From the NCBI RefSeq assembly GCF_007018965.1, contig NZ_VJYZ01000023.1:62001-126000 (forward strand): 64,000 nucleotides of DNA. Reading direction: 5' to 3'. The position numbers were made by a program, and so were the translations under genes. Shown in pieces: positions 36,705-44,841 of the stretch. The DNA is from Paracoccus marinus. GTDB taxonomy: Bacteria > Pseudomonadota > Alphaproteobacteria > Rhodobacterales > Rhodobacteraceae. The stretch's first letter is position 1, and every line of letters begins with the position of its first letter. Under the pieces are notes generated by a model. That model saw only the letters and a list, made by a program, of their open reading frames with translations, did no database searches and had not been told where the DNA came from.

Positions 36705-37585
36705 GCGGCGGGACGGACGCGCGTCCGCTGGACCCCGCGTGGCTGCGATGCCACCCGCTGCCCGACCATCCCGAGGGGACGGACAAGAACAGCCGCGGCC
36801 GGGTGATGCTGGTCGGCGGATCGACCCTGGTGCCGGGCGGGCTGATCCTGACCGCGACGGCGGCGTTTCGGGCGGGCGCGGGCAAGGTGCAGGTCGCCCT
36901 GCCCGAGCCGCTGGCGATCCCCACCGGCATCGCCGTTCCCGAAGCCGGGGTGCTGGCCCTGCCGGCCGACGAGGGGGGCGAGATCGCGGACGCCGCGCCG
37001 CTTGCGTCGAAGATCGGCGATTGCGGCTGCCTCGTGCTTGGCCCGGCGATGGCGTCGGCCGATGCGGGGGGCCGGGTGATGGACGCGCTGCTGCCCGCCG
37101 CAGGCTCCGGCCCCGTGGTGATGGACGCCGCCTGCATCGAGGCTGTGGCCTCGCGTCTGGACGCGGTCGCGGCCCTGTCGGGCGGCGCGGTGCTGACGCC
37201 GCACGCGGGCGAGATGGCGCGGCTGACCGGCCTTGACGCCGACGAGATCGAGGCGCGGCGCGCCGAGGTGGGCGTCGAATGGGCCGCGCGCCTGCGCGCC
37301 GTCATCGCCATCAAGGGGTCCACCACGCTGATCGCCAGCCCCGACGGCGAGGTCGCGGTCTATGCGGGCGGCGGCGTGGGCCTTGCCACCGGCGGGTCGG
37401 GCGACGTGCTGGCGGGCTTGATCGCGGGGCTGGTCGCGCGCGGCCTGCCCGGGTGGGAAGCGGCTTGCTGGGGCGTCTGGCTGCACGGCGAGGCGGGCCG
37501 CCGAATGGCCGAGCGCATGGGCCCGGTAGGCTTTCTTGCGCGCGAGCTTGCGGCCGAGGTGCCCGGCCTGATGCGCGGGGCCTGA
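36701..37585 (+). CDS. nnrD: ADP-dependent NAD(P)H-hydrate dehydratase
   Basis: 294 residues if begun at TTG 36701, which overlaps the phosphatase stop (TTGA); no ATG or GTG is available close by in frame. Ribokinase-like fold with GRVMLVGGSTLVPGGL, VLGPAM, VLTPHAGEMARL and GGSGDVLAGLIAGLVARG (the nucleotide-binding turn with catalytic Asp). It repairs hydrated NADH and NADPH using ADP. The NnrE epimerase domain, often fused in front, is missing here. Confidence 0.9.
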   Translation: MSGGTDARPLDPAWLRCHPLPDHPEGTDKNSRGRVMLVGGSTLVPGGLILTATAAFRAGAGKVQVALPEPLAIPTGIAVPEAGVLALPADEGGEIADAAPLASKIGDCGCLVLGPAMASADAGGRVMDALLPAAGSGPVVMDAACIEAVASRLDAVAALSGGAVLTPHAGEMARLTGLDADEIEARRAEVGVEWAARLRAVIAIKGSTTLIASPDGEVAVYAGGGVGLATGGSGDVLAGLIAGLVARGLPGWEAACWGVWLHGEAGRRMAERMGPVGFLARELAAEVPGLMRGA

Positions 37586-37625
37586 CGGCGACCCGCGCCG
37601 GGGCGGCCCCGGCAGCGTCAGGGGA

Positions 37626-38516
37626 TCAGCGAAGCTCGGCGGGCGAAAGCCTGCGGCGCCGCTCGAACGTGGCGATCAGGACGCCGCCCACCACCAGCAC
37701 GCCCGCCGCAAGCTCGACCAGCGCTGGTGCCTCGCCGAACGCGACCCAGGACGACAGCACCCCCACGACCGGCACCAGCATCGACCACGGCGCAACCGCG
37801 CTGGCCGAATAGCGCGCGATCAGCGTGTTCCAGATGCCGTAACCAAGGATCGAGGCGCAGACGACGATGTAAAGCAGGCCCAGGTTCGCGGGCAGCGCCT
37901 CGCGGGTAAGGGCGGTCGAAAGCGCGGGCGCGATCCGCGGCCCCTCGAACCACAGGGACATCAGGAACGTCGGGATCGGCGGCACCAGCGACATCCACAT
38001 CGTCAGCTGCAGCGGCTTCGGCGCCCGCGCCAGCCGCGAGCAGATGTTGCCCGTGGCCCACCCCAGCGCCGCCAGCAGCGTCAGCGCGACCGGCACCCAG
38101 CTTGCCGCCTGCGCCCGGTGGGCGCCGATGAAGGCCAGGCCCAGCACCGCGATCCCCACCCCCGCCGCCCGCCGCGCGGTCAGCCGCTCGCCCAGCAGCA
38201 GCGTCGCCAGCAGCATCGTGAAGGGCGCCTGCGCCTGCAGCACCAGCGAGGCGAGGCCGGGCGGCATCCCCGCCTCCATCGCGACGTACAGAAAGCCGAA
38301 TTGCAGCACGCCAAGGCCGAAGCCGGTGCCGATCAGCCAGATCGTGCGGACCTGCGGGCGCGGCACCAGCAGGATCGTGGGAATCGCCAGCAGCGTGAAC
38401 CTGAGCGCGGCGGCAAGAAACGGTGGATAGTGCTGCAAAGCATAGGCCGTCGCCGGAAAGTTCAGCCCCCACAGCACCGGAACGGCCAGGGCCAGCAGGC
38501 GGTCGCGTGGTTGCAT
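37626..38516 (-). CDS. EamA-family (DMT) transporter
   Basis: 296 residues from ATG 38516 with ten predicted helices in two repeats: WGLNFPATAYALQHYPPFLAAALRF opens the first and LGWATGNICSRLA the second. This is the 10-TMS drug/metabolite exporter branch related to YdeD/RhtA, which exports amino acids or similar metabolites. Substrate unknown. Its 80-base leader is short and holds a tandem 20-bp repeat. Confidence 0.9.
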   Translation of the reverse strand: MQPRDRLLALAVPVLWGLNFPATAYALQHYPPFLAAALRFTLLAIPTILLVPRPQVRTIWLIGTGFGLGVLQFGFLYVAMEAGMPPGLASLVLQAQAPFTMLLATLLLGERLTARRAAGVGIAVLGLAFIGAHRAQAASWVPVALTLLAALGWATGNICSRLARAPKPLQLTMWMSLVPPIPTFLMSLWFEGPRIAPALSTALTREALPANLGLLYIVVCASILGYGIWNTLIARYSASAVAPWSMLVPVVGVLSSWVAFGEAPALVELAAGVLVVGGVLIATFERRRRLSPAELR

Positions 38517-38524
38517 CGGGCACA

Positions 38525-38564
38525 GTCTTTCGTTGCGGCGCGCGGTCTTTCGTTGCGGCGCGCG
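38525..38564. repeat. Perfect 20-bp tandem duplication in the EamA leader
   Basis: GTCTTTCGTTGCGGCGCGCG occurs twice without a change at 38525-38544 and 38545-38564, nine bases upstream of the EamA start on its strand. On the minus strand each unit ends CGAAAGAC. It might be a paired operator or a recent slip duplication. Confidence 0.8.
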
Positions 38565-38596
38565 CACCCTGCACGGGCCGCCCGGCGCCCGCAAGG

Positions 38597-39712
38597 TCAG
38601 CCGAAAAGCGGCAGCTGGTCGTCCGCGGCGGGCGGTTCGGGCGGGCACAGGGCGGACAGGGTGATCCCCAGCAGCCGCACCCCCTGCGGCACCTGATGCG
38701 GACGCGGGTCGGGCAGCACCTGCGGCAGCATCGCGGTGGCGAGCGCGAGCAGTTCGTCGCGTGACGCGACGGGGCGGGGCAGCGACCGGGCGCGGGTGAC
38801 GATCCGGAAGTCGGCGTATTTCGCCTTGAGCGTGACGGTGCGGCCGCTGATCCCGTTCGGCTCGGCATGCCGCCAGACCTTGTTGGCAAGGGGGGCAAGC
38901 GCCTCGGCGGCGGCGGTCAGGTCGTGGATGTCGGTGAAGAAGGTGTTCTCGGCCCCGACCGACTTGCGCTCGCGGTCGGGGCGCACCTCGCGGTGGTCGA
39001 TGCCGCGGGCGATGTTGAAATAATAGCTGCCGGACTTGCCGAAGGTGGCGCTGAGGAACTCGAGGCTCTGGCGGTGTAGGTCGGCGCCGGTGCGGATCCC
39101 GTGCCGTTCCATCCGGGCCGAGGTGGCGGGCCCGATCCCGTGAAAGCGCCCGATCGGCAGGGTCAGGACAAAGGCGGGTCCGGCCTCGGGCGGGATCACG
39201 AACAGGCCGTCGGGCTTGCGCTGGTCGGACGCGAGCTTGGCCAGGAACTTGTTGTAACTGACCCCGGCCGAGGCGGTGAGCCCGGTTTCGGCCCGGATCA
39301 GCGCCCGGATTTCCTGCGCGATGCGGGTCGCGGTGCGGCCGTGCAGGTGGTCGGTCAGGTCCAGGTAAGCCTCGTCCAGCGACAGGGGTTCGATCTGCGG
39401 GGTGAAGCGGGCGAAGATGTCGCGGATCTGGCGGCTGACGGCCTTGTAGACCTCGAACCGGGGCTTGACGAAGACGAGGTCGGGGCAAAGCCGCGCGGCC
39501 CGCACCGACGGCATGGCCGAGCGGACGCCGAAGGGCCGCGCCTCGTAGCTGGCGGCGGCGACGACCCCGCGCAGCGACGACCCCCCGACGGCGACGGGGC
39601 GGCCGCGAAGGGCCGGGTCGTCGCGTTGTTCGACGCTGGCGTAGAAGGCGTCCATGTCGACGTGGACGATGCGGCGGATGCGGGCGGGGTCGGGGGTGGC
39701 GGGGTCGGTCAT
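38597..39712 (-). CDS. dinB: DNA polymerase IV
   Basis: 371 residues from ATG 39712. Y-family polymerase: VHVDMDAFYASVEQRDDP with first metal ligands, PLSLDEAYLDLT with Asp-Glu pair, SAGVSYNKFLAKLASD and HGIGP (helix-hairpin-helix), then little-finger domain. The C-terminus DDQLPLFG ends in a beta-clamp binding QLPLF motif. It copies past damaged bases with low fidelity. A second fork of the family, the imuB/dnaE2 type, is excluded by the clamp motif and length. No LexA box is evident upstream, where the structured repeats lie. Confidence 0.95.
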   Translation of the reverse strand: MTDPATPDPARIRRIVHVDMDAFYASVEQRDDPALRGRPVAVGGSSLRGVVAAASYEARPFGVRSAMPSVRAARLCPDLVFVKPRFEVYKAVSRQIRDIFARFTPQIEPLSLDEAYLDLTDHLHGRTATRIAQEIRALIRAETGLTASAGVSYNKFLAKLASDQRKPDGLFVIPPEAGPAFVLTLPIGRFHGIGPATSARMERHGIRTGADLHRQSLEFLSATFGKSGSYYFNIARGIDHREVRPDRERKSVGAENTFFTDIHDLTAAAEALAPLANKVWRHAEPNGISGRTVTLKAKYADFRIVTRARSLPRPVASRDELLALATAMLPQVLPDPRPHQVPQGVRLLGITLSALCPPEPPAADDQLPLFG

Positions 39713-39743
39713 CGAGCGGGCCGGCGGGCAGGGGCGGTCATGC

Positions 39744-39901
39744 GATGAACCCCCCGGTTTGCGCAAAGCAAACCGGGACGCGCCCGCCCGCCCCTTGGCG
39801 GGCGCGTTCGCACCCACCCGGGCGGCCGCGTCCCTCCGGCGTGCTGGCGTCGGCGCGGCGCACGGAAACGGGCTCGTGGCCCGTTTCCTTTAGCGGCACG
39901 G
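39744..39901. repeat. Structured tandem repeat, copy 1 of 3
   Basis: About 158 bp. Plus-strand hairpins: CCGGTTTGC/GCAAACCGG at 39754-39776 (9 bp), ACGCGCCCGCC/GGCGGGCGCGT at 39778-39807 (11 bp), and GGAAACGGGC/GCCCGTTTCC at 39864-39888 (10 bp) followed by TTTAGC. Copies 2 and 3 keep these stems while changing both bases of several pairs. Confidence 0.9.
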
Positions 39902-39952
39902 TATCGTCGATAAGCCGCGTGACGCCAATATTCGGTCTTGCCCCGGTCCTTC

Positions 39953-40108
39953 GATCCACCCGCCGGTCCGCCCAAAGCGGACCGGGACGCACCCGCCCGC
40001 CCCAGGCGGGTGCGTTCGCACCCACCAGGCGTGCGCGTCCCTCCGAAGTGCTGGCGTCGAGGGGCCGCACGGAAACGGGCTTGTGGCACGTTTCCTTTAG
40101 CGGGACCG
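39953..40108. repeat. Structured tandem repeat, copy 2 of 3
   Basis: About 156 bp, 209 bases after copy 1. First stem CCGGTCCGC/GCGGACCGG, second stem ACGCACCCGCC/GGCGGGTGCGT, third stem GGAAACGggc/gcaCGTTTCC with one mismatch. Relative to copy 1, the first two stems carry paired compensatory changes. Confidence 0.9.
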
Positions 40109-40148
40109 CTTTTGCCGGGTAGGCGCAAACGGCTTGCCCGGGTCATTC

Positions 40149-40306
40149 GACCCACTCCCCGGTTTGCCCAAAGCAGACCGGGACGCGCCCGCCCGCCCTC
40201 AGGCGGGTGCGTTCGCACCCACCCGGGCGTGCGGGTCCCTCCGAAGCGCTGGCTTCGCTGGACCGCACGGAAACGGGTTCGTGACCCGTTTCCTTCAGCA
40301 AGACCG
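40149..40306. repeat. Structured tandem repeat, copy 3 of 3
   Basis: About 158 bp, 196 bases after copy 2. First stem CCGGTTTGC/GCAGACCGG (one wobble), second stem with a G-T wobble where copies 1 and 2 have G-C and A-T, third stem GGAAACGGGT/ACCCGTTTCC, compensatory to copy 1. It ends 50 bases before the ygfZ stop. Confidence 0.9.
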
Positions 40307-40355
40307 CAGCAAACGGGCCGGAGCGCATACGCATCGCCCATCCCGCCGCGCATCC

Positions 40356-41081
40356 TCACCCCGCCGCGCTGATCCGCGCGTCGCCCGCGGTCAGCGGCCC
40401 GTCCATGCGGTCGAAGCGCATGTGGGCGATCGCCCGGCCGCCCGACTGCGTGTAAAGCGTCCCCGCCTCGCGCCCGTCCTCCATCAGGATCGGAGTGCCC
40501 GGAGGCGCCGCGCCGTCCACCGCCACCGCAATCAGGCCCTTCCGCAGCTCGGTCTTGTGCTTCATCCGGGCGGTCACTTCCTGCCCGACATAGCAGCCCT
40601 TGCGGAAATCGACGCCGTGGAGCCGCTCGAACCCGGCTTCCAGAATGAAGGTTTCATTCGGGACCAGCTCGACCAGCGTCTCCGGAATGGTGTGCGCCAC
40701 CCGCACGGCGTCCCAGTCGGTCCCGTCGTCGCCCGCGGCGTCGCCGTAAAGCCGCCAGCCCATGTCGGGATGGCGCGGGTCGGCGACCGCGCCCTCGGGC
40801 GCCGTTCCGACCCCGCGCGACATGTGCAGGCCGGCATCCTCGACCCCCACCTTGGCCCGCAGCCTGTACATCGACAGCCGCCGCATCAGGTCTTCCGCCA
40901 GCCGCGCGTCAACGTCCACCAGCAGCGCGTCCCCCTGCGGCACCACGAAGAAATCCGCGAGGTATTTTCCCTGCGCCGTCAGCAGCGCCGCCCAGACCGG
41001 CGCGCGGCTCACGTCGTTGGTCACCAGCCCCTGCAGGAACTCCACCCGGTCGTCGCCGGTCACGCGCAGGATACTCCGCAT
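40356..41081 (-). CDS. ygfZ: YgfZ/GcvT-domain folate-binding protein
   Basis: 241 residues from ATG 41081 (a GTG one codon upstream is possible). GcvT-like fold with VEFLQGLVTNDVS near the N-terminus and the family signature KGCYVGQEVTARM with its conserved cysteine in the middle. YgfZ proteins use tetrahydrofolate and help iron-sulfur cluster assembly or repair, for example of MiaB. Its ATG overlaps the stop of the ABC exporter gene by one base, so they are translated together. Confidence 0.92.
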   Translation of the reverse strand: MRSILRVTGDDRVEFLQGLVTNDVSRAPVWAALLTAQGKYLADFFVVPQGDALLVDVDARLAEDLMRRLSMYRLRAKVGVEDAGLHMSRGVGTAPEGAVADPRHPDMGWRLYGDAAGDDGTDWDAVRVAHTIPETLVELVPNETFILEAGFERLHGVDFRKGCYVGQEVTARMKHKTELRKGLIAVAVDGAAPPGTPILMEDGREAGTLYTQSGGRAIAHMRFDRMDGPLTAGDARISAAG

Positions 41082-42820
41082 CACTCGCCCCCAAATTGCA
41101 GCCGGACCAGCGCCGCATAGGCGCCGCCCTGTTCCATCAACTGGTCATGCGTGCCCTGTTCGACAACCCGCCCCGCCTCCATCACCACGATCAGGTCGGC
41201 GGCGCGGATCGTGGACAGCCGGTGCGCGATGATGAGCGTGGTGCGCCCCGCCGACAGCTCCTCCAGCGCGGCCTGCACCAGCCGTTCGGATGCGGCGTCC
41301 AGCGCGCTCGTCGCCTCGTCCAGCAGCAGCACGGGCCGGTCGCGCAGGATCGCGCGGGCGATGCCGATCCGCTGGCGTTGCCCGCCCGACAGGGCCGAGC
41401 CGCGGGGACCGGCCGGCGTTTCCAGCCCGCCGGGCAGCGTATCGGTGAAATCCGCCACATGCGCCGCCACGACCGCGCGGCGCAGCGCGGCCGGGTCGGC
41501 GCGGTGGCCGGGGTCGATGTTTTCACGCAGCGTCTCGTCGAACAGCGCGCTGTCCTGCGTCACGACCGAAAACTGGTCGCGCAGCACCGGCAGCGTGAAA
41601 TCGGCGACCGGGAAGCCCCCCAGCGTGACCTGGCCCGCGTCGGGATCGACCATCCGCGACAGCAGGTTGAACACCGTCGATTTCCCCGCCCCCGACGGCC
41701 CGACCAGCGCGGTGGTCCGGCCCGCTTCGGCGGTGAACGTGAGCCCGCGCAGGACCGGCTGCTCGCCATAGGACAGATGCACGTCCTGAAACCGGATCGT
41801 CGTGCCCTCGGGCGGCGCGGTGCGTGGGCCCGAGGCGATGGTGGGCCTTGTGTCGAACACCTCGTAGATGCGTTCGAGCGAGGTCATGGCCGCCTGCCAG
41901 CCCCCCGCAAGCCCGCCCAGCCGCCGCAGCGGCTGGAACGCCAGCGACAGCGCGGTGAAGAACGACATGAAGTCGCCCACGCTGCGCTCGCCCCGCGTGA
42001 CCTGCGCGCCGCCGAGCGCGAGGACGCCTACGAACCCCAGCCCGGTCACGATGTCGATCAGCGCGGGGATCAGCGCCTTCATCGCGCTCATCTTGGTCTC
42101 GCGCTGGCGCAGCCCCTCGACGATCGCGCGGAAGCGGCCGGACTGGTAGCTTTCCATGCCGTTCACGCGGATCGCGGCGATGCCGTGCAGCACCTCGTCC
42201 AGGCGGGTTGCGCGGCGCGACGCCTCGATCCGCGTCTCGCGGGTGCGGCGGCGGATGTAGCGCTGGACGAAGTAGGTCGGCACGATCAGCAGCGGCGCGC
42301 CCACGGCGGCGGCCAGCGTCCACAGCGGGTCGATCGCGATCGCGACCCCGAAGAGGCTGACAAGCGAGATCACGTCCCGCCCCGCGCCGCTGATGAAGGT
42401 GGTCCAGATCCCCTGGATCGCCTGGGTGTCGCCCTGGATCCGCTCGATCAGCGCGCCGGGGGGGTTCTTCTGGTAGAAGCTGCCGTCGAGCGTCAGGATG
42501 TGGCGCAAAAGGTCGGTCTGCATCGACACCGCGACGCCCTGCTGGACCGACGTCAGCAGCGCGCGGGTGATGACGAGGGTCGTCGCGCGGATCAGGAACA
42601 GGCCGAAGATGATCCCGCCGACCCACCAGATCGCGCCGCCGTCGCCGCCCACGAACACCCGGTCGAACAGCGGCCGCAGCATCCACGACAGCACGGCGAG
42701 GGTCGATCCCTCGACGATCATCAGCGCCATCGCCACGCCCATGCGCGGGGCATAGGAGCGCAGGTAGTCGCGCCACAGGCGGCGCGGCAGGCTGCGGTCT
42801 GGGTCGGCGCGTGACGTCAT
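41081..42820 (-). CDS. MsbA-like ABC exporter (fused membrane and ATPase domains)
   Basis: 579 residues from ATG 42820. Residues about 20-320 form the six-helix type IV exporter domain; 340-579 form the ATPase with GPSGAGKST, LSGGQRQRIGIARAIL, VLLLDEATSALD and the H-loop IIAHRLSTI. This half-transporter dimerises in the inner membrane. FYQKNPPGALIERIQGD and the general match are typical of lipid A flippases, but the same family includes peptide and drug exporters. A longer frame that starts upstream runs through the G-rich repeat array and is not real. Confidence 0.88.
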   Translation of the reverse strand: MTSRADPDRSLPRRLWRDYLRSYAPRMGVAMALMIVEGSTLAVLSWMLRPLFDRVFVGGDGGAIWWVGGIIFGLFLIRATTLVITRALLTSVQQGVAVSMQTDLLRHILTLDGSFYQKNPPGALIERIQGDTQAIQGIWTTFISGAGRDVISLVSLFGVAIAIDPLWTLAAAVGAPLLIVPTYFVQRYIRRRTRETRIEASRRATRLDEVLHGIAAIRVNGMESYQSGRFRAIVEGLRQRETKMSAMKALIPALIDIVTGLGFVGVLALGGAQVTRGERSVGDFMSFFTALSLAFQPLRRLGGLAGGWQAAMTSLERIYEVFDTRPTIASGPRTAPPEGTTIRFQDVHLSYGEQPVLRGLTFTAEAGRTTALVGPSGAGKSTVFNLLSRMVDPDAGQVTLGGFPVADFTLPVLRDQFSVVTQDSALFDETLRENIDPGHRADPAALRRAVVAAHVADFTDTLPGGLETPAGPRGSALSGGQRQRIGIARAILRDRPVLLLDEATSALDAASERLVQAALEELSAGRTTLIIAHRLSTIRAADLIVVMEAGRVVEQGTHDQLMEQGGAYAALVRLQFGGE

Positions 42821-42869
42821 TCGCGGCCTTTCGTGACGCTCGCTTCCGGGGATAGCCCGGCGCGCCCGG

Positions 42870-44630
42870 GGGCGGCAAGGGCGGGGTGCGCGAGGGGGTT
42901 GCGCGCGGCGGCGCGGTGCAGGCGGGGGGGGCTGGGAGCGCGACGGGTGGGCGGCAGGGACGCAGGTGCAGAGGCAGGTGCACGCCTCGGCCTCGACGCG
43001 GGCGTGAAGCCCGGCGACAGCGGGTCGCGTCCACGGGCGCGAGGGCGGGTCGCCCCAGAGCGGCAGGGCGGGGTGTGCGATGCGATTGGCCGGCTGGGCG
43101 GTGCACAACCGGGCGAACGGTACGGGGCGAGCGCGGCGAGCGGGCGGCGACGGAGCGAGCGGCCGGGGGCAGGCAGGGACGCAGGAGCAGAGGCAGGTGC
43201 CGGCGCCGGCCAGAACGGGCGCGTGAAGCCAAAGACAGCGGGCGCGTCCGTGGGCGCGGAGGTGGGATCCCCCGGGGGGCATGGGCGGAGTGTAAGAGCG
43301 GGCTGCGGGCCAGCAGGGGCGTGCAGGAGGGGCGCTATCGGGCAAGCGGGAGGGGACGAGCGCGCCGGGCGAGTGGGGCGGGCGGTCGGCGAGGACGCAA
43401 GCGGCCGGGCGGCAGGCAGGATTCAGATGCAGGCGTCGCCCGGGACGCGCGCGTGAAGCCCAGAGACAGCGCGGGCGCGTCCATGAGCGCGGGGGTTGGC
43501 CAGACACGGCAAGGGCGGCGTGTGCGATGAGGCTGTGGGCAGCGGGGCGGCGCAGGCAAGGCGCAACCGGGCGAGCGGGAGGGGCAAGCGCGACGGGTGA
43601 GCGCGGCGCGTGGGCGGCGAGGGCGCGAGCGGCCGTGCGGGAGGCGGGGATAAAGATGCAGAGGCAGGCGTCGGCCGGAACGTGCGCGTAAAGACGAGAG
43701 GCAGAGCGGGCGCGTCTATCGGCACGGGATAGGGTGTCCGGGGGGCGGCAAAGTCAAGGTGCGTGAGGGGGCGTTGGGCCAGAGTGGCGGTGCCGGATGG
43801 GCACAGCCGGACAAACGCGACGGTGCGAGCGCGGGAGCGCGCGGCGAGGGGGTGGGCCGGGCGGCAAGCAGGGGTGCAGGTGCGAAGGCTGATGCAGGCA
43901 TCGGCGGTGGTGCGCGCGTGGCATCCCAAAGACGGCGCAGGCGCGTCGATGAGCGCGGGTAGGGAGCTCGGGCGCGGAAAAGGCGGGGTATGGGGGGCAA
44001 GCTGCGGAGCGGTGGAGGGGGCACAACCGAGCGAGCGGGACGAGGCGAGCGGGACGAGGCGAGCGCGCCGGGCGAGCGGGCGGCGCAGGCGCGGACGGCC
44101 CGGCGGAATGCAGGTGCAGGCGTCGGCCGGAACGCGCGAAGCGCAGAGGCAGCGGGGGCGTGGCAATCGGTACGGGGGCGGGGTGCCCCTGAGAGGGAAG
44201 GGAGGGGTGTGCGAGGGCGATGGGCCGGCTGGGCGGTGCAGGCGGGGCACAACCCGACGAGCGGACGGGCGAGTGGGGCGAGTGGGCGGCGAGGGCGCGG
44301 GTGGCCGGGCGGCAGGCAGGGATAAAGGTGCAGAAGCAGGTGCAGGCATCGGCGGGGACGCGCTTGAAGCTTGGCGGCAGTGGGGGCGGGCCCATGCGCG
44401 CGGAGGTTGGATGCCCGGCGGCGATGGCAGAGTGTGCGAGGGGCGACGAGCCAGCGGGGCGGTGCAGGCGGGGTACAGTCGGACGAGCGGGAGGGGACCC
44501 GAGCGACGGGCGAGCGGGCGGCGCGCGAGAGCGGAAGGGCGGCAAGCAGGGATGCGGGTGCCGGCGCCGGCCGGCACAGGCGTGTGAGACCTCGGGACAG
44601 CGCGGGCGTGCACATCGGCACCAGGCGGGG
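42870..44630. repeat. G-rich tandem array: eight degenerate copies, period about 226 bp
   Basis: Marked by a recurring CGCG-TGAAGC-like motif at about 43004, 43223, 43453, 43688, 43918, 44136, 44364 and 44583 (spacing 218-235). Each unit also has AGGCAGGGA-GCAGG, then CGGCCGGAACGCGCG, then an AGAGACAGCGCGGGCGCGT, then a GGCGGGGTGTGCGAG segment. The plus strand is strikingly G-rich with many G-runs. Because spacing is not a multiple of three and frames shift between copies, I read it as non-coding despite long open frames on both strands. It fills the divergent gap between the MsbA-like gene and the aminotransferase. Confidence 0.88.
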
Positions 44631-44841
44631 TGGCCGTCGGCAGTTCGCTCCAGCGACGGGCCGAGGCGTTACAGGGCTGTTGCGGCAACCCGGACGACCG
44701 CCGCCGGGGTGTGCGACGATCCGGCCCCTACCGAGCCGCCTGCCTCGCCCCCATCCCACCCCAATCACCCCCGATTGACGCCGCGTCACCGCCCGCCTAC
44801 CGATGGCCCGTCTTGTCCCCCTTCTCCCTTCGAGGTCCTCG

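Noticed and set aside
39744-40320. CRISPR array
   Set aside because: Only three units of ~157 bp with no short spacers between short repeats; no cas genes anywhere in the window.
40356-42820. A dedicated lipid A flippase operon with LPS genes
   Set aside because: The exporter is MsbA-like but its partner is YgfZ, not an LPS gene, so the substrate is left open.
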